DNA from: JBMFOH01 sp049969715 [NCBI: bacterium]
GTDB taxonomy: Bacteria > DUMJ01
Assembly: GCA_049969715.1 (NCBI GenBank)
Contig: JBMFOH010000001.1
Span: 1 to 64,000 of the forward strand
Length of the DNA stretch: 64,000 bases
Direction of reading: 5' to 3'
Every line of letters begins with the position of its first letter. Position 1 is the stretch's first letter. Made by a program: the position numbers and the translations under genes. Below are positions 17,531-26,484 of this stretch, one piece after another. The notes under the pieces are model-generated. The model made no database searches and was not told the DNA's origin. It was given only the letters and a program-made list of their open reading frames with translations.

Positions 17531-17927
17531 ATATATTTACTATCTTCCAACTGTAGGTAATCTCACTTGTTTTCCTTAGCATTGCAGATACGCTACAGTA
17601 TTTCTCCCTTGAGAGATCAATCGCCTTTTTTACACTACCCTCATCAAGATTCGTTCCATAAACTACATACTCTAGGTGGATCTTAGTAAAGACCTTTGGA
17701 TATTCCTGAGCCTTTTCTGCAGTTAGGTTTATTTCGAAGTTTTTTACATCTTGTCTCATCTTCTGAAGGATGGATATCACATCCATCCCTGTACAGCCAC
17801 CTAACGCCATAAGAACTAACTCCATTGGAGCAGGCCCATTTTCACTATCCATTATGACCTCTGGACTTCCATCAATATGACCTAGAAATTTGAGACCTTC
17901 TTTCTGCCAAGATACCTTTGCTTCCAT
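17529..17927 (-). CDS. OsmC/Ohr-family protein
   Basis: 132 aa. The two redox cysteines lie in LMALGGCTGMDV and REKYCSVSAML, the standard OsmC/Ohr arrangement. The family reduces organic hydroperoxides by a thiol mechanism. This one belongs to the YhfA/OsmC-like branch rather than clearly to Ohr. It follows a GNAT gene by 9 bases, so the two may be co-transcribed. Confidence 0.88.
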   Translation of the reverse strand: MEAKVSWQKEGLKFLGHIDGSPEVIMDSENGPAPMELVLMALGGCTGMDVISILQKMRQDVKNFEINLTAEKAQEYPKVFTKIHLEYVVYGTNLDEGSVKKAIDLSREKYCSVSAMLRKTSEITYSWKIVNI

Positions 17928-17936
17928 CTTATCCTC

Positions 17937-18788
17937 CTATACTATAGTTTTCTCAAAGACCAACAGTGTATGCCCCTTAGGATTTTCTATAAATCCTAGG
18001 TTTTGTAGTTCCTCTTTATAATGCCACTCCTTAGGGACTATAACCTCACAGTCTTTGATACCTTCTTTATAACCAAGATTTAATGCATAGCCTATTATCC
18101 TCTTTATGGAATCGAAATCACCATAGAGACTGGTAACTTCTATATCTTCTCTCGACCTTCTTAATATACCAAATCCTTTATAGTTTTGATCTACCAAAAC
18201 AATTGCCTTATTTATCGCTCTTTCTATAGCTGTTGAACTTAACCCTTGCCATTCCCAATTCCAGTAGATGCCAATCTTCTTTAGATAAGGGATTGTATCT
18301 ATACTAGTCCTTGCTATCTCCAATATTATGTTAATATCCTTAAGAAGTGCTACCATTAATCCCTCTACAGTCTGTTCCGTTGTTTTACTTGTAAAGAGGG
18401 CAAACTCTCCTACAAGCTCAAACCCCTTCCTTCTACATAGATTCTGAGAGGCTATATTTGTTGATGTTATTACATTTCTGGCTATTCTTATCTTCTTCTC
18501 TTTTAGTATATCTAAAGAGGTATCAAGAAGGAATGTTCCTATACCCATCCTTCTATAGTCAGGATGGACTCTTAACCCTTCAAGCCATGCTTCCCAACTA
18601 CTTAGATAGCCTATATGAGATATCCCTACTACCTTAGTATTTAAGACCGCCTTAATAAAGTCACCATTCTCTGATTCTATCCATTCATCAAATATATAGG
18701 GTATATAATCTCCCCAATCCCAAGTATCCTTAGTAAAGGATAGGATCTCTTCTTTATCCTCTGGTTTTACTCTCTCTAGGATAAACAT
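17937..18788 (-). CDS. GNAT-family N-acetyltransferase
   Basis: 283 aa. N-terminal GNAT domain with the acetyl-CoA loop VHPDYRRMGIGTFLLD (RxxGxG) near residue 80 and the following NLCRRKGFELVG. The C-terminal half (about 150-283) has no acetyl-CoA motif but looks like a second, degenerate GNAT-like domain. Acceptor unknown. It is divergent from the nucleoside kinase gene; the 86-bp gap has an AT-rich palindrome (ATATAATTATAT) able to supply -10 boxes both ways. Confidence 0.8.
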   Translation of the reverse strand: MFILERVKPEDKEEILSFTKDTWDWGDYIPYIFDEWIESENGDFIKAVLNTKVVGISHIGYLSSWEAWLEGLRVHPDYRRMGIGTFLLDTSLDILKEKKIRIARNVITSTNIASQNLCRRKGFELVGEFALFTSKTTEQTVEGLMVALLKDINIILEIARTSIDTIPYLKKIGIYWNWEWQGLSSTAIERAINKAIVLVDQNYKGFGILRRSREDIEVTSLYGDFDSIKRIIGYALNLGYKEGIKDCEVIVPKEWHYKEELQNLGFIENPKGHTLLVFEKTIV

Positions 18789-18874
18789 TGTAAACAGTCC
18801 TTTCTTTTATCCACCTTTATAGATATAATTATATCAGAAATGAAGATTTCACTTCTACAAGATTGGAGGATATT

Positions 18875-20542
18875 ATGATACAGGTAGAGTTTAGAGGGGC
18901 TATTAAGATAGATTTAGAGAAGCCAAGTTCTGTTAGGGAGATTATAGAAGAGAATCCGAACATCCCTAAAGAACTTTTAGGTAACAGTGATATGCCGATA
19001 GCGGTAAGATTAGAGGATAGGATAGAGGATCTGAACCTAGTTATCGAAGAGGATAAAAAATTAGACCTAATTGGAGTAAAAAATAATTTTGGCAGGAGAA
19101 TATGGGAGAGAAGTTATATATTTCTTCTCAATCTTGCCTGCAAAAAACTATTCCCTGAATTGAATATAGTCGTAGAACACTCCTATCATAAAAGTCTGTA
19201 TGGAAGGTTTAGGAATTATACCCCAAGATTGAAAGATATAGAGGATATTGAAGCCAAGATGAAGAAACTGGCAGAGTTAGATATCCCTATTAGAAAAGAG
19301 GTGTGGGAGAGGGAGAAGGCACTGAAGTTTTTTGAGGAGAGGAAAGAAAATGATAAGATGAGGTTATTGAGGAATATCCAATCTGAATATGTAACATTAT
19401 ATCATATAGAGGACTATTATGAATATTCCTATCTTCCATTGGCTCCATCTACAGGGTATCTGACAAATTTTGCCCTAAGGTTATATCAACCAGGATTCTT
19501 GCTTATTCTTCCCTCTGAGAAGGATATTACAGAGCTTGCAGAGTTTAAAGAGGTTGTCAGATTATTTCAGGCATTCTATGAGTATAAAACCTGGCTCGAG
19601 ATCCTTGGGCTTACTAATGTGGCATCCCTCAATGATGCTATAGAGAATGGAGAGATATCAGAGATAATAAAGGTAGCTGAGGCATTGCATGAAAAGAAGA
19701 TTATTAAGATCGCTGATGAGATATGCTCTAAACTTCCGGATCTGAGACTGGTCCTTATTGCTGGTCCTTCCTCAGCGGGTAAGACTACATTTAGCAAGAG
19801 ATTACAGATTCAACTGAAGGTAAATGGGATAAGACCAGTAGTTATAGAGATGGATGATTATTTTTTATCGCCTAAAATGGTGGCTAGGGATGAGTATGGG
19901 AACTATGATTTTGATAGTCCTAAGGCATTAGATATTAATCTCCTCAATGAGCATTTGACCCTTCTTATGAATGGCCAAGAGGTTGAGCTTCCAAAGTATA
20001 ATTTTGGAAAGAAAAGGAGAGAAAAGTCAGGAAGAACGGTAAAGATAGAGGAGAATAGTATTATTGTGATGGAAGGGATCCATGCCCTTAATCCGGAATT
20101 AACCGTAGATATTCCTGGCTATATGAAATATCACATATTTGTTAGCGCCTTGACCCATCTAAATCTGGATAATCAGAATAGGGTTCCCACTACCGATGCT
20201 AGGCTTATACGCCGTATAGTAAGGGATAGTATATTTAGAGCTCATGGAGCTTTAGACTCTATACGCCAATGGCCCTCAGTAAGAAAGGCTGAAGACCTAT
20301 ACATATTTCCAAATCAGGAAAGAGCTGATGTTATGTTCAACTCAGCATTGGTATACGAATTCTCTGTCCTTAAGACTTTTATAGAACCTATGTTAAAGGC
20401 TGTCCCTCCATACTACGAGGAGTATCCAGAGGCAAAGAGGCTACTAGATATCTTATCTCACTTCCTTCCCCTTTCTCCTACTGAGGTTCCTATGACCTCA
20501 ATACTTAGAGAATTTATAGGAGGAAGCTCATTTGTCTACTGA
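18875..20542 (+). CDS. Nucleoside (uridine-type) kinase with N-terminal TGS/ThrRS-like domain
   Basis: 555 aa from the ATG at 18875, chosen because GGAGGA at 18865-18870 fits it; a TTG at 18863 lies inside that site. The N-terminus (about 1-70) is TGS-like, then comes a stretch resembling the ThrRS second additional domain (VVEHSYHKSLYGRFRNYTPRL). The C-terminal half is a uridine kinase/phosphoribulokinase fold with P-loop IAGPSSAGKTTFSKRL. Such three-part proteins are known in Thermotoga and Firmicutes. The nucleoside substrate is not certain. Overlaps the HIT gene by 11 bases. Confidence 0.85.
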   Translation: MIQVEFRGAIKIDLEKPSSVREIIEENPNIPKELLGNSDMPIAVRLEDRIEDLNLVIEEDKKLDLIGVKNNFGRRIWERSYIFLLNLACKKLFPELNIVVEHSYHKSLYGRFRNYTPRLKDIEDIEAKMKKLAELDIPIRKEVWEREKALKFFEERKENDKMRLLRNIQSEYVTLYHIEDYYEYSYLPLAPSTGYLTNFALRLYQPGFLLILPSEKDITELAEFKEVVRLFQAFYEYKTWLEILGLTNVASLNDAIENGEISEIIKVAEALHEKKIIKIADEICSKLPDLRLVLIAGPSSAGKTTFSKRLQIQLKVNGIRPVVIEMDDYFLSPKMVARDEYGNYDFDSPKALDINLLNEHLTLLMNGQEVELPKYNFGKKRREKSGRTVKIEENSIIVMEGIHALNPELTVDIPGYMKYHIFVSALTHLNLDNQNRVPTTDARLIRRIVRDSIFRAHGALDSIRQWPSVRKAEDLYIFPNQERADVMFNSALVYEFSVLKTFIEPMLKAVPPYYEEYPEAKRLLDILSHFLPLSPTEVPMTSILREFIGGSSFVY

Positions 20543-20978
20543 TAGCACAGATTGTGTATTCTGTAGGATCATAAGAGGGGAAGAGAAGGCTTACATAGTA
20601 TTTGAAGATGATTCTTCTATAACCTTTTTAGATATACGACCTTTATTCCCTGGGCACTGTCTTGTGGTTCCTAAACAACACTACGAAACCCTGGCTGACC
20701 TTCCTGATGACTCTATTGAGAAGATCTTCAAAAACGCCAAGCTTGTTTCTCAGGCGGTAGAGATTGCTTTAAAGGCAGACGGTTCATTTATAGGTATAAA
20801 TAATAAGGTGAGCCAGAGTGTGCCTCATCTGCATATCCATATTATTCCTAGGAAAAGAGGGGATGGATTAAAGGGTTTCTTCTGGCCTAGAACTAGATAT
20901 AAGGACGAGAAGGAGCTGCTAGAGATTCAGTCGATGATTAAAGCTAGTATAGAGAAGATGATAAGAGGAAAAATATGA
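20532..20978 (+). CDS. HIT-family hydrolase
   Basis: 148 aa with a TTG start; AGGAGG lies 8-9 bases upstream inside the kinase gene, supporting it. CVFCRIIRGE opens the fold and VPHLHIHIIPR is the histidine triad that hydrolyses nucleotide phosphoramidates or dinucleoside polyphosphates. The neighbouring kinase suggests nucleotide metabolism. Overlaps the following helicase gene by four bases (ATGA). Confidence 0.92.
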   Translation: MSTDSTDCVFCRIIRGEEKAYIVFEDDSSITFLDIRPLFPGHCLVVPKQHYETLADLPDDSIEKIFKNAKLVSQAVEIALKADGSFIGINNKVSQSVPHLHIHIIPRKRGDGLKGFFWPRTRYKDEKELLEIQSMIKASIEKMIRGKI

Positions 20979-22540
20979 TAGAGACACTTGAACTAAACGA
21001 ACAATTTAAAAAAGCCCTTGATTTGATGGAAAATACTAATAAGAGTGTATTTATTACAGGGAAAGCTGGGACAGGAAAATCCACCCTTTTAAATTATTTT
21101 CGTTCTATTACTAAAAAGGATATTGTGGTTTTGGCACCTACAGGGGTGGCAGCAATAAATATAGGAGGAGAGACTATCCATTCCTTCTTTGGATTTAAAC
21201 CAAATGTTACTATCCAGAATATTAAGAAGCTTCCCTCTACTCAGGCTAAGATCTATAAAGAGTTAGATACCATTATAATTGATGAAGTCTCTATGGTGAG
21301 GGCAGACCTCTTGGATTGTATAGACTACTTTTTACGCTTAAATGGCAAGAAGAAGAGGAAACCTTTTGGCGGTATCCAGATGGTCTTTATTGGGGACCTA
21401 TATCAGCTTCCCCCTGTAGTCACATCTCTAGAGAAGGAACTCTTTACTAAGCGATATAGAAGCCAATATTTTTTTGATGCAGATGTTATGAATGAGCTCC
21501 AGATGGAATTTATTGAGTTAGAAAAGGTATATAGACAGAAGGATGAAAGGTTTATTACCCTTCTCAATGAGATAAGGAATAATACAGTAACTGAAGGAAG
21601 TTTAGCCCTTTTAAATAGTAGAGTAGGAGCAGAGTTTAAAGATGATTCAGGTTATGTTGTTTATCTTGCCCCTTTAAATGAGACAGTAAATAGGATAAAC
21701 AAGGAAAAACTTGATAGTCTAAAGGGGAAGTTGTACATATGGGAGGCGGAGATAAAAGGAGATGTAGATGAAAACTCCTGCCCTGGAGACCCTGTGCTTT
21801 TTCTTAAGAAAGGGGCACAAATTATGATGCTAAATAATGATAATAAGGGAAGGTGGGTGAACGGGTCTATTGGAATGGTTGTAGGGATAGAATCTAGAGA
21901 TCGAGGGAAAGATATAATTGAGGTTCAATTCCCCGATGGTAGGGTTGAAGAAGTCCTTCCATACACTTGGGAGGTATTTCACTATAGATACAATGATGTG
22001 AAGAAGATGATAGAGACAGAATCAATAGGTTCTTTTACTCAGTATCCTCTAAAACTTGCATGGGCAGTTACTATCCATAAGAGTCAAGGTAAAACCTTTG
22101 ATAAGGTTATAATTGACCTAGGAAGAGGAGTCTTTGCCCCTGGACAGGTATACGTAGCCCTAAGTAGATGTACATCATTTGAAGGTATTATACTCAAAAA
22201 GCCCATAAAGAAGGGTCATATCCACCTAGATAGGAGGATTGTAGAGTTCCTTACTAGATTTCAGTATAGCATCTCGGAAAGGGATATGCCTCTGAAAGAA
22301 AAGATAGAATTGATAGAAAAAGCATTAAGAGAAGACCTCTATCTATCTATAGTATATCTAAAGCCTAACGATGAAAAGTCAAGAAGGATTATAAAGCCGT
22401 ATGAGATAGGGAATTTTTCCTACAATGGCAAAGAGTTCCTAGGCCTTTCTGCATACTGTACAAAGAGAAAGGATGCTAGGATCTTTAGACTGGATAGGAT
22501 CCTAGAGATAAGGTTAGTTAAGGGTAGTGATATACAATAA
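20975..22540 (+). CDS. PIF1-like helicase with C-terminal WYL-like domain
   Basis: 521 aa SF1B helicase. Walker A GKAGTGKSTLLNYF near residue 30, Walker B IIDEVSMV near 97, GDLYQLPPV near 150 and the late motif AWAVTIHKSQGKTFDKVIIDLG with VYVALSRCTS. The last 85 residues (YLKPNDEKSRRIIKPYEIG, then FRLDRILEIRLV) look like a WYL ligand-binding domain. PIF1 proteins unwind G-quadruplexes and R-loops. A WYL domain would add a nucleic-acid or nucleotide sensor. Last gene of the kinase-HIT-helicase operon. Confidence 0.88.
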   Translation: MIETLELNEQFKKALDLMENTNKSVFITGKAGTGKSTLLNYFRSITKKDIVVLAPTGVAAINIGGETIHSFFGFKPNVTIQNIKKLPSTQAKIYKELDTIIIDEVSMVRADLLDCIDYFLRLNGKKKRKPFGGIQMVFIGDLYQLPPVVTSLEKELFTKRYRSQYFFDADVMNELQMEFIELEKVYRQKDERFITLLNEIRNNTVTEGSLALLNSRVGAEFKDDSGYVVYLAPLNETVNRINKEKLDSLKGKLYIWEAEIKGDVDENSCPGDPVLFLKKGAQIMMLNNDNKGRWVNGSIGMVVGIESRDRGKDIIEVQFPDGRVEEVLPYTWEVFHYRYNDVKKMIETESIGSFTQYPLKLAWAVTIHKSQGKTFDKVIIDLGRGVFAPGQVYVALSRCTSFEGIILKKPIKKGHIHLDRRIVEFLTRFQYSISERDMPLKEKIELIEKALREDLYLSIVYLKPNDEKSRRIIKPYEIGNFSYNGKEFLGLSAYCTKRKDARIFRLDRILEIRLVKGSDIQ

Positions 22541-22548
22541 TTTGTTCT

Positions 22549-23829
22549 CTAAAAATCTTTTTTAGATACCCATAGGCCCAAGGCAGGATTCTTTATAAAA
22601 TAGAATTCCTCTCCATCTTCTGTTAGGTTAAACCCTTCTTTAATCTTTTCAGGATTATATCTCCTGTAAGCTCTCTCTAACGGCATATACTTGTAATTCG
22701 CACCCTCTATCTCTTTTCTACTAAGCTTATTCACTGCATACGTAATTGTAAATCTCCCATCTGAAGAGCCATGTATGAGGTGTGCAGTTACTGATTGATT
22801 CTCCTGAAGCCCCCTATCTTCTTTAAATAATCCTATGATCTTTTCTCTTCCTATATAGCCATATCTTCTTATAATAGTATCATTCCCTTTATCTTCTCCG
22901 AACTGTCTCACCCCAGGAGCAATTATAATAAGTTCGCCCCCATTTTTTATGGCAAGTTTTGTCCTATATATTGCTTTGTTTCCCAACCAGGTACTTTTGA
23001 ATTCTTGTTCCTCTAGAAAGACAACAATTCTTTCTAGAGGCTTTTCTACAAAGGTTACGTTCTTCTCTAAACTGAGTCTTGCCGCTTCTTCAAAAGTCTT
23101 TCTCCCTCCCCCTATAAAGATTCCCCACAGATTGGCGGAATTTCCTACTTGAGTGGTAACGGTAAGGATATACAAGATTGGGATCTCATTTAAAAGATTC
23201 TCCTCTGCATAATCAAGGACCTTTCTTACAGGATTATCTATCCTTCCGAGTATCCTTTCCATACCGTAGAAGGCACCTAAGAGGTGTGTCTTATCTATAG
23301 TTCTTTTCCCTCCACAGCCAACAAGGACATTCTTTGTATAGTTAGCCATGCCACTCACTTCATGGGGAACAACCTGACCTATAGAGATAATGAGGTCATA
23401 ATTTTTATCTAAGAGTTTTTTATTTATATCTACCTCTATAGCTTCATCAAATATTCCATCTGAAACGCTTCTAACAAAGTCCTTTGGAATCTTTCCTATA
23501 TTTATTACATCTTCTCTCCAGTTATGAACTATAAAACTCTCATTAGGTATAAACCTGCTAAACATTGATAGTTGTTCTTCTTTTGTCATTGGCATATGTG
23601 TCCCAAGGGCAGGCATTATATCTATCTTGCAACTATTCTTAAGTAGCTCGTAAAGTATTGAGGTTATATTTCCTGCCATCGAATATCTCCTAGTTATATC
23701 TGGAGGGAGTATGAGAATCTTCTTTAGCGGTCTGTATTTCTCAATAGTAGCTTCTACTATTTCTATTAGTTCCTTTTCATTTATTCCTTTTTCCTTATCA
23801 CTCCGGCATATCTCTAGCATTTCTATCAC
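22549..23829 (-). CDS. LarA-family nickel-pincer racemase (DUF2088)
   Basis: 426 aa. The key LarA residues are visible: H78 in ALGTHMPM, H156 in VPHEVSGM, K175 in GCGGKRTIDK and H182 in THLLG. LPPDITRRYS matches the conserved DxTR segment of LarA. The family uses a nickel-pincer cofactor to racemise or epimerise 2-hydroxyacids; lactate is only one of several known substrates. No larB, larC or larE is in the window. It is directly followed upstream by a D-2-hydroxyacid dehydrogenase gene with no gap, implying one pathway. Confidence 0.85.
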   Translation of the reverse strand: MIEMLEICRSDKEKGINEKELIEIVEATIEKYRPLKKILILPPDITRRYSMAGNITSILYELLKNSCKIDIMPALGTHMPMTKEEQLSMFSRFIPNESFIVHNWREDVINIGKIPKDFVRSVSDGIFDEAIEVDINKKLLDKNYDLIISIGQVVPHEVSGMANYTKNVLVGCGGKRTIDKTHLLGAFYGMERILGRIDNPVRKVLDYAEENLLNEIPILYILTVTTQVGNSANLWGIFIGGGRKTFEEAARLSLEKNVTFVEKPLERIVVFLEEQEFKSTWLGNKAIYRTKLAIKNGGELIIIAPGVRQFGEDKGNDTIIRRYGYIGREKIIGLFKEDRGLQENQSVTAHLIHGSSDGRFTITYAVNKLSRKEIEGANYKYMPLERAYRRYNPEKIKEGFNLTEDGEEFYFIKNPALGLWVSKKDF

Positions 23830-24774
23830 CTAAACAACTATGTTATCTGGTACCTCTCCATGTAGTATCTTTAAGATATTCCTCGCACATACCATACTTA
23901 CTGAATTTACGGTTTCTTTTGAATACATCCCTATATGGGGAAGCACTATAACATTATCTAAAGAGATCAAAAGGTCTTTTACATGGGAATTCTTGTCTAT
24001 GACATCTAGACCTACACCGCTGAGATGTCCTTCTTTTAAATATTTATATAGAGCGGACTCATTTACTATCTCTTCTCTAGCAGTGTTTATGATAAAGCTT
24101 CCCTTTTTCATCATCGCAATCTCCCTATCACCTATTAGTCCTTTAGTCTGGCTAGTAAGAGGTGTGTGAATAGTCAAAAAATCTACATTTTTTAAGAGGT
24201 CTTCTAAAGAGACTAATCTTACAAATGAAAATTCTTCCGAAAGTTTCTCTATATAGGGGTCATATGCGAGTACTTCCATATCAAAACCCCTAGCCCTCTT
24301 GGCAACCCTTTTACCTATAGCACCAAATCCTATTATCCCCAAGGTTTTTTGATGTACATCTACGCCTATAAGTGGCTCCCAGATGCCATTCTTAACCCTT
24401 TGTGATGAAGCAGATATCCTTCTGGCAAGGTCTATTATAAGGCCAAAAGCTAGGTCAGCAACTGCCTCAGAATTCATAGAAGGAACATTTGTAACCCTTA
24501 TACCAGACTCCCTGGCTCTTTCTAGGTCGATATTATCTGTCCCTACCCCATGTTTGCATATTATCTTTAGATTCTTTGCCTTTTCTAGCATCCTTTGAGT
24601 GATCTTATCATTTCCCACTATAATGGCATCATATCTATCAATAATCTCCAATATATCTTCTTCTTTTGGTTCAGTGAGAAAGTCTATTTGGATTCCATTT
24701 TCCCTAAGTAGACTAACAGGCTCTTCATTTATTCTCCCAAAAGACCTCGATGTAACAAGGACCTTCCAACACAT
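23830..24774 (-). CDS. D-isomer-specific 2-hydroxyacid dehydrogenase
   Basis: 314 aa from the ATG at 24774, which has GGAGGT eight bases upstream; an in-frame start 24 bases earlier lacks this. Rossmann motif LGIIGFGAIGKRVAKRA, catalytic arginine in FIINTAREEIVN, and catalytic histidine in VIVLPHIGMYS. Resembles 3-phosphoglycerate dehydrogenase catalytic domains without the ACT domain. It oxidises or reduces a D-2-hydroxyacid with NAD(H). Beside the LarA-type racemase, it could act on the D-enantiomer produced there. Confidence 0.88.
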   Translation of the reverse strand: MCWKVLVTSRSFGRINEEPVSLLRENGIQIDFLTEPKEEDILEIIDRYDAIIVGNDKITQRMLEKAKNLKIICKHGVGTDNIDLERARESGIRVTNVPSMNSEAVADLAFGLIIDLARRISASSQRVKNGIWEPLIGVDVHQKTLGIIGFGAIGKRVAKRARGFDMEVLAYDPYIEKLSEEFSFVRLVSLEDLLKNVDFLTIHTPLTSQTKGLIGDREIAMMKKGSFIINTAREEIVNESALYKYLKEGHLSGVGLDVIDKNSHVKDLLISLDNVIVLPHIGMYSKETVNSVSMVCARNILKILHGEVPDNIVV

Positions 24775-24800
24775 ACCAAAATACCTCCAAAGATACAAGA

Positions 24801-24862
24801 TTTAGATTAATTATAATTTGATTCCTGGTATAATAGAACTCAAATCTAAATAATCTTTAGAT
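24801..24862 (+). promoter_or_regulatory. Extended -10 promoter with TTTAGAT repeats
   Basis: TGG-TATAAT at 24826-24834 is an extended -10 element serving the DUF296 gene. Copies of TTTAGAT stand at 24801-24807 and 24856-24862, with the inverted form ATCTAAA at 24844-24850. The last two form a 7-bp inverted repeat right after the expected transcript start. They may be an operator for this divergent region. Confidence 0.5.
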
Positions 24863-24892
24863 GCTTTGATGTTTAAAGGAGGGAGAAGATTT

Positions 24893-25318
24893 ATGGAAGT
24901 AATAGATGGAAGACAGTTTTTATTCTGTCGCATAGATAGAGAGGAAGACCTACTTAAAAGTATTATAAAGGCTATAGAAGATACTAAGTTAGATACAGGG
25001 ATTGTGGTTTCTGGGGTGGGTAGCCTTTTAAAGGCTAGGATTCATATAGTAGCTTCTAATGACTTTCCTCCAGAGGATGACTTTCTAGACTTTGATGGTC
25101 CATTAGAGATTGTCTCTTTGCAGGGGATAATAGCTAAAGGGGAGCCTCATCTCCATATCTCTATAGTGAATAGAGAGTTCAGATCATTTAGTGGACATCT
25201 AGAAGAGGGGTGTCTAATTCTCTCTCTATGCGAAATAGCTATATTGAAAGTAGAAGATCTAAAATTAGGTAGGACGGTTTTCCAAGGTACAAGGATAGGA
25301 AAGCTGATAAAGAGATAG
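24893..25318 (+). CDS. DUF296 / PPC-domain protein
   Basis: 141 aa from the ATG at 24893, set by AAAGGAGGG about ten bases upstream. GIVVSGVGSL and GEPHLHISIVNREFRSFSGHLEEG are the PPC (DUF296) core; the two histidines and the glycine-rich loop can bind a metal or ligand. Bacterial members are trimeric proteins of unknown role, some predicted DNA-binding. Divergent from the dehydrogenase gene, convergent with the E2 gene. Confidence 0.85.
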   Translation: MEVIDGRQFLFCRIDREEDLLKSIIKAIEDTKLDTGIVVSGVGSLLKARIHIVASNDFPPEDDFLDFDGPLEIVSLQGIIAKGEPHLHISIVNREFRSFSGHLEEGCLILSLCEIAILKVEDLKLGRTVFQGTRIGKLIKR

Positions 25319-25347
25319 ATACCCCCTTACTTTTATAGGTTAGTGTT

Positions 25348-26472
25348 TTAGATAAGGGATATGATTGGGTCTTTTAGAGCTTCCCCTAGGTCCCTTAGGA
25401 ACATTGCTGCTGGAGCACCATCAACTACCCTATGGTCTACTGTAAGACTCAATACTACTTCCTTTGCAATCTTTCCTCCTGGTCTTAGCGCATCTTTGAT
25501 TCTTCCTATCCCAAGGATAGCTACTTGAGGTGGATTTAATATTGGTGTAAAGAAATCTATTCCATACATCCCAAGATTAGTGATAGTAAATGTGCCACCA
25601 GAAAGTTCATCAGGAAGGAGTTTCCCTTCTCTTGTCCTAGTTACAAGGTCACTTGTAATCTTAGCTATCTCGAATATATTCTTCTTCTCTGCCTCTTTTA
25701 CCACTGGAACAAGTAATCCTTCCTTTACTGCCACCGCTACTCCCATATTTACCGTATCAAATCTAGTAACCCTTTCCCCATCAAAATGGGCATTTAGATT
25801 TGGGTACTCTTTTAATACTTTAGAAACAATCCTTACAAAGAAGTCGTTGATCGTTGGAATAGGGACCTTCATAGCTTCAGCCTTGATTCTTACACCCTCT
25901 CTCAATTCTATAATAGAGTCTACTTCTGCAGTGAATTCTAATGTGATATGTACAGCCTCTCTATAGATCTTGGATAGTTTCTGAGAGATTTCTCTTCTTA
26001 CAGGAGAAATAATCTCACCAGTTGGAACCATTGGTTGAGGCTGGGGAGTTGGTACAGAAACTTCCTTTTTGATAGATTCTGCATACGCTTTTATATCCTC
26101 TTCTGTAATCCTCCCACTTGGTCCAGTACCTTTTACTAAAGATAGATCTATTCCTAATTCCTTAGCTAGTCTCTTTGCTGCTGGAGAAGCCTTAATCTCT
26201 TCTACCTGAGAAGACACTTCTTCTATCTTTTCTCCCTCTTCCCCTATGATAGCTATAGGTTTCAATATAGGAACGACCTCTCCTTCCTTGGCCACAATCT
26301 TTAGGATTACCCCATCATATGGGGATTCCACCTCCATATTTACCTTATCAGTCATTACCTCTACAATTGGTTCCCCCTTTTCTACTCTATCTCCTTCCTT
26401 CTTTATCCATTTTGTTATAGTGCCCTCTTCCATTGTCATGCCGAGTTTCGGCATTACAAATTCTTTACTCAT
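25348..26472 (-). CDS. 2-oxoacid dehydrogenase E2 (dihydrolipoamide acyltransferase)
   Basis: 374 aa. One lipoyl domain (about 1-76, lipoyl lysine in EVMTDKVNMEVESP), a peripheral subunit-binding domain (about 92-128, SPAAKRLAKELGIDLSLVKG), a proline-rich linker and the acyltransferase domain ending in DHRVVDGAPAAMF with the catalytic histidine. It transfers the acyl group from the E1 reaction to CoA. Substrate could be pyruvate, acetoin or a branched 2-oxoacid. The E3 gene is not in the operon. Confidence 0.93.
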   Translation of the reverse strand: MSKEFVMPKLGMTMEEGTITKWIKKEGDRVEKGEPIVEVMTDKVNMEVESPYDGVILKIVAKEGEVVPILKPIAIIGEEGEKIEEVSSQVEEIKASPAAKRLAKELGIDLSLVKGTGPSGRITEEDIKAYAESIKKEVSVPTPQPQPMVPTGEIISPVRREISQKLSKIYREAVHITLEFTAEVDSIIELREGVRIKAEAMKVPIPTINDFFVRIVSKVLKEYPNLNAHFDGERVTRFDTVNMGVAVAVKEGLLVPVVKEAEKKNIFEIAKITSDLVTRTREGKLLPDELSGGTFTITNLGMYGIDFFTPILNPPQVAILGIGRIKDALRPGGKIAKEVVLSLTVDHRVVDGAPAAMFLRDLGEALKDPIISLI

Positions 26473-26484
26473 AGTACCCTCCTA

